Of a stretch of DNA of 64,000 bases, positions 15,050 through 22,875 are shown one piece after another. Source of the stretch: Methanolobus halotolerans (lineage in GTDB: Archaea; Halobacteriota; Methanosarcinia; Methanosarcinales; Methanosarcinaceae). Positions within the stretch are counted from its first letter, which is position 1; the number at the start of each line of letters is the position of its first letter. The DNA is taken from positions 62,001 through 126,000 of the forward strand of contig NZ_PGGK01000006.1 in NCBI RefSeq assembly GCF_004745425.1, in the 5' to 3' direction. The notes below the pieces were generated by a model. The model saw nothing but the letters and a program-made list of their open reading frames with translations. It was not told the DNA's origin and made no database searches. The translations under genes and the position numbers were made by a program.

Positions 15050-18000
15050 CTATTTCTTATGTCGATAATAGACAAGTATCGATAATGCGAGGAGAATGAA
15101 TACAAATAATTGAAGCAGTCTGTAGTTATCCTTTGATTGAATACCGGAGGGATTTTCATCTTCATTATCCGATATCTTCTCCGAACTGGCACCTCCAGTC
15201 AGTGATATTCCTGTTGATGTTTCATCTGATATGGAAGTTGTATCAGCACAGATTGCAAAGGGTGAGAAAGATGTCGTCCTTGATTCGAAATGCATTCTGT
15301 CAATATCTTCCCCGACCTTAGTTGTGAGTAATTTATCCCATCTGTTATCAGAATAGTGTTCCAGGCGAATTGTATCAGCATCAATATCATTCGATTCAAT
15401 CCATTCTATCGGTACACTGAATCCTATAATGGCTTCTTCCATGAAATCCGATAATCCAAGTTTTTCATCACCGACTGTAATTTCAAGATTCTGGTACACC
15501 TTACCTGAGGGCTTTCCGGAGAGACCTGCAGAGAAACTTTTGAGTCTGTACACATCAGCCACCACATAGCCTTCGGTGGTTTTTGCTTCAAAACGTATCC
15601 TGGTGACAGGACTGTCCACATCGATGAACTCATATTTCACTTCAGTGCCCCTGCCGACAAACTGCATATCCGATTCTTTCAAAACAATATTACTTTCGGG
15701 CAGCTTGTCGTTGTTTCTTCTTATACGTACACCATCATCATCAATATCTACTGTTCCTGTATTTTCATTACTCGACGATAATTCAGCATTAGCTGTCAAC
15801 GGAAGATAGTCGATGTTACAGCCATCCGTGCTCAAATTATAAGGCTGACAGAAACCATCTCCTGTAGAAGGATTGATCTGGCTCCACCCGGTTCCGTTGG
15901 GTTTTGCCCAGTAATTACCTCCAATATAATCTCCACCAATGATATTGGTTCCTGGTGTCTTTGGAATATTCCATTGATTGTGCAGAGTACCTGAAATTTT
16001 GAAATTATCACTGTTGTTCAAATAGTTGCTATAAATAAGGTTATCATTACTTTCGCTTAATGAAATTCCGTAGTAGTTACTATTGGCTAGTGTAGAGTTG
16101 TATATTGTATTATTGTGTGAAGCAAAAAAATATATGGCATCTGCATTGGTACTAAGTGTGCAGTTTGCGATAGTACTACTAGTAGTATTGTAAAAATAAA
16201 TACCATAAAAATTATTTTGAATTGTTATGTCTTTTACCGTAATATTCGAGCAATCATTAAGATGGACCAGTCCGGCATTAGAATCCTTATCTATAACCAT
16301 ATCCGAAACTCCGGAGAGATAATAAATTGGCTTACCTTCCACCGTATTGCTGGTATCGATAACATTGTAATGTGAATAGAGCAGGCAATTATAGATGCTT
16401 CCTGAAATTGAATTGTTCGCAAAATTGTTATTCTCCGAATACCACAACTGCAAACCATAACCTGTATTGTCCTCAATAGTACAATTCAGGATATTGTTGT
16501 TGAATGAATCATCAATGTACAGGCCGGTGTAAAGGTTATTATCTGTAATGCAGTCGATTATACCACAATCTTCAGAGTCTGAGAGACGTATTCCATTATA
16601 GCAAGTAGAGACACTGCTGTTACTTATATTGCACAGATTCGAATTGGATAATCTTATTCCATAATAACAGTCAGAAATAATACTGTCAACTATATTACAC
16701 TCGTTCGAATAATAAAAATAAATACCTCTATAAGCACCTGAAACCGTAACACCCTGGAAGGTGATATTATCCGCCATTACATATACTGCATAATTCTGCT
16801 TGTCAGTGTAGTCAGGATTTGAAGATATGATCCTTACATCTGCAGGATTGCCTGTAGACGACCTTAGAGTGATATTATCTTTAGCAATCCTTAGTTGCTC
16901 AGAGTATATTCCCGATTCAACTATTATAGTGTCTCCTTCTGAAGCTACAGTAAGAGCATCCCTGATAGTCGTAAAATCAGCAGTTCCGCTCTCATTAACA
17001 GTTAAAGTACTGTTAAGCACATGTATGAAAGAATTTCTTTTTGTGGTATTGTTACCAAATTCATTTGATACATTCAGAGAAACATTGTATAATCCCGTAC
17101 TGGTATATGAGTGAGAAGGATTTTGTACTGTTGATGCGGAGTTATCCCCGAAATCCCATTGCCAGGTGTCCGGTGAGAAAAGACTCGTATCATGAAAACT
17201 GACAGGTTCATTTATATGGACATATCTTTTGTCAGCAACAAAGCCTGCTTCAGGCTCTTTATCCTCTTTTTTAAAGGCTTTAATACATATATTCATACCT
17301 TTTTCAGAAATATCGGTCCATGTGCTTCTATCAAAGCTGAGATAACTTTGTCCTCTTTCAGCATTAGCATTACTGCTATATCCGGGAATGGCTGTTTCAA
17401 CTGCTGCAGGATAGTTATATTCCGGTGTTGTGAAAGTGACGACCACCGAGAAATTCTGACCTGCTGAGAGCGATACATGTGTATCAAGGTCCACGGTGTG
17501 ATAACCTGCTATCGGGATACTTCCGTTCTTAACTGTTACAGGACCTGAATTATTTATCGGGCCATCTTCAGGATTAAGATAGATTGAGATGTTATAAAAT
17601 GAGTTTGAATCAACTGTATAGAAACTTACAGCTTCCAGGATTTCGTTTGAACCTGCCGTGAAAATATTTGCCCCCGTTGCTGTAGTATGACCATAGCCGT
17701 AGTTTAGGCACCATCCAAGTGGATCATACTGATAGATATGGTCGTAGTTGCTGACATTCTCTGCAGTGATAACAGTATTCATTAAGTATGGACCATTGCT
17801 GTATAGAGCACCATTATTTCCCAGAATAGAATCATAATAGGAGATATAGAAATATCCACTTTCACCCCAGTTATCGCTCCAGGAATTTTTGATAATGTAT
17901 GCCCCGTCTCCTGGTGCAGCAGTAGTAAACTTGTTCCTGTCAAAATCATCATCCCAGCCAACCAGACTTACAGCATGATTTCGTTCTACGTCTTCTTCAT

Positions 18001-18952
18001 AGCAATAATATGTATTATTCTCTTTGTTGAAAAAGTCTGTATCTTCATGCATGGCTACTGTAATAGCACCATAGTTGCTTATCGTCCATCTGAAGAGATC
18101 ATCAGAGTGATTTAAATCCGGCAATATCAAGACTTCCTGAACATGTTTTGCAACAAATAGGTCGGATGATGAAACTGGCGATATATCATTATAAGGATCA
18201 TCAGACTCTGCAACAGGACCATCCCATCTTGCAAGATATGCAACAGTCGGCAGACTGGCTCCCCATGCATCATGAGAGAGACGATCAAAGCCATCCATTT
18301 CGTAAATCACAAGCTTGTTCTTAAGATTGTTTTCGGAGAAGTCCCAGTTCTCTGAATTGTTTCTTAGCAGGAATGATTCAAGTGAAGCAAGTGATGCATG
18401 AGCCCAGCAACTACCGGCAGTTCCCTGAAACTTTACTTCTGTGACAGTTCCCTCATCCCTCAAATCATACCGGGAAGGATAGAGTTCCTCTGAAAGAGTA
18501 CTTATTGACATTGAAGATGGCATATCACCATACTCCTCACTGGTCAGTAATTCTTCCATGTGGACAGGAGAGAGATAGGAAAGATCTATAGGTGATGGTA
18601 TGAGGCCGGTTGGATGTATTATTCCTTCAGGGGACTGAAGGTCCTGAATATCGTTTGAAATTTCAGGCAGGAGCTGGTTATTGGCATCTGTCTCAAAGGT
18701 GTTGAAACTGAATTGTTCATCGACATTCAACTGCTCTTCATTGTTTTCTTCAAGCTTTTTCTGATACTCGATAAATTCAGGGTTAATGGGGACCGTAGAG
18801 AACTGATTATCAGGTGAAACATTACTGAAGTTGTCATTGGTCAAAGAACTATCATTCTCATAATCCACTGCCAATGCAAAGGAGGTGGTTATCAATATGC
18901 AAATTGATACAAGCACAAACAGATTTAACTTCAGTATCGTTTTCACACTCAT
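15050..18952 (-). CDS. Surface papain-like protease with PKD, beta-helix and PGF-pre-PGF-like domains
   Basis: 1300 residues with signal peptide (about 8-28). Domains in order: propeptide-like acidic region (30-155); C1A peptidase with YPSRYDLRDEG, active Cys about 182 in GTAGSCWAHASL, active His in RNHAVSLVGWDDD and Asn in IIKNSWSDNWGESGYF; a lectin-like accessory lobe; a PKD domain with WQWDFGDNS and NPSHSY; NosD/CASH right-handed beta-helix repeats (about 655-1050); a domain resembling PGF-pre-PGF (SFSPFAICAD). A final TM helix ends in YRHKK. It should be a surface-exposed, membrane-anchored cysteine protease. Divergent from the kinase gene at 19169. Confidence 0.88.
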   Translation of the reverse strand: MSVKTILKLNLFVLVSICILITTSFALAVDYENDSSLTNDNFSNVSPDNQFSTVPINPEFIEYQKKLEENNEEQLNVDEQFSFNTFETDANNQLLPEISNDIQDLQSPEGIIHPTGLIPSPIDLSYLSPVHMEELLTSEEYGDMPSSMSISTLSEELYPSRYDLRDEGTVTEVKFQGTAGSCWAHASLASLESFLLRNNSENWDFSENNLKNKLVIYEMDGFDRLSHDAWGASLPTVAYLARWDGPVAESDDPYNDISPVSSSDLFVAKHVQEVLILPDLNHSDDLFRWTISNYGAITVAMHEDTDFFNKENNTYYCYEEDVERNHAVSLVGWDDDFDRNKFTTAAPGDGAYIIKNSWSDNWGESGYFYISYYDSILGNNGALYSNGPYLMNTVITAENVSNYDHIYQYDPLGWCLNYGYGHTTATGANIFTAGSNEILEAVSFYTVDSNSFYNISIYLNPEDGPINNSGPVTVKNGSIPIAGYHTVDLDTHVSLSAGQNFSVVVTFTTPEYNYPAAVETAIPGYSSNANAERGQSYLSFDRSTWTDISEKGMNICIKAFKKEDKEPEAGFVADKRYVHINEPVSFHDTSLFSPDTWQWDFGDNSASTVQNPSHSYTSTGLYNVSLNVSNEFGNNTTKRNSFIHVLNSTLTVNESGTADFTTIRDALTVASEGDTIIVESGIYSEQLRIAKDNITLRSSTGNPADVRIISSNPDYTDKQNYAVYVMADNITFQGVTVSGAYRGIYFYYSNECNIVDSIISDCYYGIRLSNSNLCNISNSSVSTCYNGIRLSDSEDCGIIDCITDNNLYTGLYIDDSFNNNILNCTIEDNTGYGLQLWYSENNNFANNSISGSIYNCLLYSHYNVIDTSNTVEGKPIYYLSGVSDMVIDKDSNAGLVHLNDCSNITVKDITIQNNFYGIYFYNTTSSTIANCTLSTNADAIYFFASHNNTIYNSTLANSNYYGISLSESNDNLIYSNYLNNSDNFKISGTLHNQWNIPKTPGTNIIGGDYIGGNYWAKPNGTGWSQINPSTGDGFCQPYNLSTDGCNIDYLPLTANAELSSSNENTGTVDIDDDGVRIRRNNDKLPESNIVLKESDMQFVGRGTEVKYEFIDVDSPVTRIRFEAKTTEGYVVADVYRLKSFSAGLSGKPSGKVYQNLEITVGDEKLGLSDFMEEAIIGFSVPIEWIESNDIDADTIRLEHYSDNRWDKLLTTKVGEDIDRMHFESRTTSFSPFAICADTTSISDETSTGISLTGGASSEKISDNEDENPSGIQSKDNYRLLQLFVFILLALSILVYYRHKK

Positions 18953-19058
18953 TCCTCATTAAACGGTCTTTGATAATAATATAATAATTACTTATATACT
19001 ATTTGTGTGTATCAGCAGTATCAGTTTTACAATGAGTAAATCTAAAATTATCTACTTT

Positions 19059-19088
19059 AGATAAGATATCTTATAAAAGATAAGATAC
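19059..19088. promoter_or_regulatory. Palindrome and direct repeats before the sensor kinase
   Basis: ATAAGATATCTTAT (19061-19074) is a perfect 14-bp palindrome. The 10-mer AGATAAGATA occurs at 19059-19068 and again at 19078-19087, 19 bp apart (about two helical turns). TTATAAAAG at 19071-19079 may be the TATA box, so a bound regulator would block it. Confidence 0.5.
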
Positions 19089-19110
19089 ATCAGAGAATGT
19101 AAACAATAGA

Positions 19111-19142
19111 TTCTAAAAAACGATAGAAGATTGTTTTTAGAA
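19111..19142 (+). promoter_or_regulatory. Hairpin in the kinase leader
   Basis: TTCTAAAAA (19111-19119) pairs with TTTTTAGAA (19134-19142), about 12 bases before the GGAGAGG ribosome-binding site. It may influence translation of the kinase. Confidence 0.4.
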
Positions 19143-19168
19143 GACTGGTGACCGGAGAGGATAAAACG

Positions 19169-21820
19169 ATGGATGCAACTTCTGTTTTTGACAGAGGTAC
19201 TAAAATTGTATTGAGGTTTATACTCATATACGTATTTTTGGCCAGTGTCTGGGTCCTTTTCTCCGACAGTATCTTAACTCAGTTCGTTTCCGATGTAGAC
19301 ACATACAGCCGACTGCAAACATACAAAGGATGGGCTTTTATTGTTTTTACAGGAGCCCTTTTGTTAGTATACCTCAAACCCCGTATAGAAGCACTGAACA
19401 AGTCCCAAAAGACTTTGCTTGATGCTGAGCAAGAACTTAAAAGCAGGCTTGACTACGAGCTGACAACAGTAGAATGCATGCAAATATTACTTGAAACAAC
19501 TGATATCGCAGATGTACTACCAGATATACTGGACATAGTTCATCGTACGGTTGGTAATAGCAGGTCGTACATATTCCAGAATGAAGAGGATCATAAACTC
19601 GGGCTTTGCATGTCACAGGCTTATGAAGTTGTAGCAGACGGCATTTCCCGGGAAATAGATAATCCTGATCTCAAACACCTTCCATACAGTGAAGGGTCAT
19701 CTACTCTGCTTACTACTTTGCAAGCAAAGCAGCACTATGCACATGTCGTAGAAGAACTTGATGAGCCTGACAGAACGATCCTGTCTGAACAGGGAATTCT
19801 TTCAATCCTTATATTGCCGATTTTCTGCGGACAGGAACTCTGGGGTTTCATCGGTTTTGACGATTGTGAGAACGCTCGCCAATGGCATGAGGATGATATA
19901 AATCTTCTCAGGATAGTTGCTGACGGTATTGGAGAGGCCATTCTGCGCAAGAGGGCTGAAAAGGCACTCAAAGAGAGCGAAGAACGTTTCAAAGCATTAC
20001 ACAACGCTTCCTTTGGTGGTATTGCAATCCATGATAAGGGAGTTATTCTGGACTGCAATCAGGGATTGTCAGAAGTATCCGGCCATACTATTGAAGAACT
20101 CATCGGAATGGATGGTTTGCTCCTGATAGCAGAAGATTTCCGTGGCATAGTTATGAGTAACATACTCTCTGGTTCAGAGGAAGCCTATGAGGTTATAGGA
20201 CTTCGTAAAGACTTTACAGAGTATCCCCTCAGACTTGAAGCAAAAAATATCCCCTACAAGGAAAAAGAGGTAAGGGTTGTAGAATTCAGAGATATATCCA
20301 AACAGAAAAAAGCAGAAGAAGCGTTACGTGAAAATGAAACAAAGCTAAATGCCATGATAGCAAATATTGCCGATGTCATTGCTATAAGCGATGAGGGTGG
20401 CATCAATATCTATAAAAGCCCTAATATCGAGAAATGGTTCGGATGGAGACCAGAGGAAATTGTGGGTGTTTCCACTTGGGCGAACATTCACCCGGATGAC
20501 CTGGCCCGTACACAAGAGATTTTTGCTTCACTTCAGGATAAGCCAAATGCCACAGTGTCTGCCGAATCCAGATATCTTTGCAAAGACGGCACATATAAAT
20601 GGATAGAGTTTACTGCTATCAATCTTCTGCACAACCCTTCTATCAAAGGGATCCTATTGAATTATCACGATATAACTGTTCACAAACAAGCAGAAGATGC
20701 GTTGCGCGAAAGTGAAAAGAAGTTCAGGAACTATATTGAGAATGCACCACATGGTATTTTTATTCTCGATGAGAAAGGAAGCTATGTGGAGATTAATGAA
20801 ACTGCATGTGTGCTTACCGGTTATTCGGAAAATGAATTACTAGGAACGAATCTTATCGACAGAGTAGTTCCGGAATTTGTATATAAAGCAGAAAATGGTT
20901 TGAAGGAACTTATTAGTAACGGTTTTAGTTCAGTTGAATTACTGTTTATACGTAAGGATGAAACTGTCTGCTGGCTGAGAAGGGATGCTGCTAAACTTTC
21001 AGAGACCCGGTACCTGATGTTCGCAAGTGACATCACGGAAAAGAAAAAAGCTGAGCACTCCCTTATCGAGGCCAAGATGATGGCAGAAGAGAACAGTCGC
21101 ATCAAATCAGAGTTTCTTGCAAACATGAGTCATGAACTACGCACCCCCCTTACAGCCATCATAGGTTTTTCAGATATGTTGCGCACTGAAAAATTCGGCG
21201 GCTTGAATGAAAAGCAACTTGGATTTGCCGACCATATACTAAAAAGCGGTGAGCATCTACTTGAATTGATAAATGAGATCCTGGATCTCTCAAAGATCGA
21301 AGCTGGAAAAATGGAGCTGGAATGTGAAGAATTTTCCCTTTCGGAAATGTTTGATGAGATAGAGACTTTAACTGCACCGATAATGGGCCGCAAAAATATC
21401 GACCTGAAGATAGATAACAATATCCAGACCAGGCAAATATTTGCTGACAGGCTGAAATTCAAACAGATCATGTACAATCTTCTCAGCAATGCTATTAAAT
21501 TTACTTCAGACAATGGGAATATCTCAATTGTTGCTGATAAGACCGATAATGAGGTACTTGTTTCGGTATCTGACTCTGGAATCGGAATCCCTGAACACAG
21601 ACTCAAAGATATATTCAACCCGTTCACACAGGTAGATGCGTCAAACAAAAGAAAATATGGCGGTACTGGCCTGGGACTCACGCTTGTGAAGCAGTTTGTT
21701 GAAATGCACAACGGAAGTATCCGGGTGGAAAGTGAAGAAGGTAAGGGAAGTACTTTCACATTCACTATTGTAGATAGCATATGTAATCAGAAAATAAGTG
21801 TGGATAGTGAGATTGAATGA
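19169..21820 (+). CDS. Membrane sensor histidine kinase, GAF plus three PAS domains
   Basis: 883 residues from the ATG at 19169, which has GGAGAGG eight bases upstream; an in-frame GTG at 19148 is less likely. Two TM helices (about 10-30 and 52-68) flank a short extracellular loop. A GAF domain (about 105-265) and three PAS domains (about 280-395, 395-510, 520-640) follow. HisKA has SEFLANMSHELRTP with His about 655, and HATPase has the N box (NLLSNAIKFTS), DSGIGIP and GTGLGL. The signal sensed is unknown. The stop overlaps the receiver gene start (ATGA), so the two should be co-expressed as a pair. Confidence 0.93.
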   Translation: MDATSVFDRGTKIVLRFILIYVFLASVWVLFSDSILTQFVSDVDTYSRLQTYKGWAFIVFTGALLLVYLKPRIEALNKSQKTLLDAEQELKSRLDYELTTVECMQILLETTDIADVLPDILDIVHRTVGNSRSYIFQNEEDHKLGLCMSQAYEVVADGISREIDNPDLKHLPYSEGSSTLLTTLQAKQHYAHVVEELDEPDRTILSEQGILSILILPIFCGQELWGFIGFDDCENARQWHEDDINLLRIVADGIGEAILRKRAEKALKESEERFKALHNASFGGIAIHDKGVILDCNQGLSEVSGHTIEELIGMDGLLLIAEDFRGIVMSNILSGSEEAYEVIGLRKDFTEYPLRLEAKNIPYKEKEVRVVEFRDISKQKKAEEALRENETKLNAMIANIADVIAISDEGGINIYKSPNIEKWFGWRPEEIVGVSTWANIHPDDLARTQEIFASLQDKPNATVSAESRYLCKDGTYKWIEFTAINLLHNPSIKGILLNYHDITVHKQAEDALRESEKKFRNYIENAPHGIFILDEKGSYVEINETACVLTGYSENELLGTNLIDRVVPEFVYKAENGLKELISNGFSSVELLFIRKDETVCWLRRDAAKLSETRYLMFASDITEKKKAEHSLIEAKMMAEENSRIKSEFLANMSHELRTPLTAIIGFSDMLRTEKFGGLNEKQLGFADHILKSGEHLLELINEILDLSKIEAGKMELECEEFSLSEMFDEIETLTAPIMGRKNIDLKIDNNIQTRQIFADRLKFKQIMYNLLSNAIKFTSDNGNISIVADKTDNEVLVSVSDSGIGIPEHRLKDIFNPFTQVDASNKRKYGGTGLGLTLVKQFVEMHNGSIRVESEEGKGSTFTFTIVDSICNQKISVDSEIE

Positions 21821-22176
21821 AGAACATACTAGTTGTCGAAGACAGTCCGGTGAATATGGAACTTACAGTGTGCCTTCTTGAATATGACGGATACAATGTT
21901 TCAAAAGCAATGGATGGCGAACAGGCTCTGCTATTACTCAAGAAAAAGGATTTTAGTCTGATATTGCTGGACATCCAGCTACCCGGAATGGATGGACTGG
22001 AGCTTTTGAGATTGATAAGGAATATGGAAAGGATAAAAGATATCCCAGTGATTGCCCTGACTGCCAATACGATGGCAGGAGATAAAGAAAGGTTCCTGGC
22101 TGCAGGATGTAACGGATATATTGCAAAACCTTTTGATACACACGAGTTCAGCGAAATTGTTGCCAGTTTTTTATAA
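21817..22176 (+). CDS. Stand-alone response-regulator receiver
   Basis: 119 residues, a single CheY-like receiver with acidic pocket Glu8/Asp9, phospho-acceptor Asp52 (LILLDIQLPGMDG), Thr in ALTANT and Lys in YIAKPF. No output domain is present. Translationally coupled to the kinase by a 4-bp overlap, so it is the likely phosphorylation partner. Archaeal stand-alone receivers often act through protein-protein contacts rather than DNA binding. Confidence 0.93.
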   Translation: MKNILVVEDSPVNMELTVCLLEYDGYNVSKAMDGEQALLLLKKKDFSLILLDIQLPGMDGLELLRLIRNMERIKDIPVIALTANTMAGDKERFLAAGCNGYIAKPFDTHEFSEIVASFL

Positions 22177-22541
22177 GTGTAAATTTATCTGAATATCACA
22201 AAAAAGTATTTCCGGCCTGCATAGTCCCTATCTTGTGGAATTAGCAACACAAGGTCACAGGGATGCGAAGAAGTTCAACCTTGCTTCCCTTAAAGTTTAC
22301 ATCACTTTTCAGCAACTTCCGATTTTTCACAGAGCCGCCATTTCAGACAATTAATACGCATTTCTGCATATCCATCCCCTTTACTTAAGAGCATACATAA
22401 TGATTACCCGGGTCAATTTAGTAAAACAAAGATTCTATAAAGGCACATAGGCACATATACAGAATCTAACTGTTGCATATAGTAAGTTATTAGCCACAAA
22501 CTCAGAGATGAAGCTCAGGTAAAAAAAAGAATAATCAAAAC
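22177..22541. other. 365-bp convergent intergenic region
   Basis: No gene is recognised. There is only a weak CTTGTG/CACAAG hairpin at about 22234-22255. It separates the convergent receiver and cytochrome b5-like genes. Confidence 0.5.
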
Positions 22542-22772
22542 TTAATCCACGAGCGTGCCGACGACTTCATATCCTTCGAATATCTCATCCTCGTGTGGTG
22601 CCTCACCCATTTGTTCTGTAAGATCAAGACCACCTTCATGACCATAATGTTCCCCCATGTCCCATGAGATACTGTCGGTTACATCATATACTTTTCTATC
22701 ATGGACGACATAGATTTTATCCATCTGTTTGCCGTCGTACTTTGAAAGTTCCTCTATTGTGAATTCCTTCAT
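22542..22772 (-). CDS. Cytochrome b5-like heme/steroid-binding domain protein
   Basis: 76 residues, a single domain starting FTIEELSKYDGKQ and containing IYVVHDRKVYDVTDS, the core of the cytochrome b5 fold. The usual HPGG heme motif appears as HEGG (His45), and the second axial position may be His60 in APHEDEI. Such minimal soluble versions are frequent in anaerobic archaea and bacteria; some bind heme and some do not. The ATG at 22772 follows GGAGTGTGATC. It is transcribed alone. Function is unproven. Confidence 0.8.
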   Translation of the reverse strand: MKEFTIEELSKYDGKQMDKIYVVHDRKVYDVTDSISWDMGEHYGHEGGLDLTEQMGEAPHEDEIFEGYEVVGTLVD

Positions 22773-22875
22773 ATGATCACACTCCTTTAACAGGTTTATA
22801 TGCTGATCTTAGTTAATTAGTATTTGCATATGTAAAAGAATAAAATCCTGCTCAAAGAATTCAGGGAAAGAGATA

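Noticed and set aside
22234-22255. Hairpin between the receiver and b5-like genes as a terminator
   Set aside because: Only a 6-bp stem with a 10-base loop and no T-run on either side.
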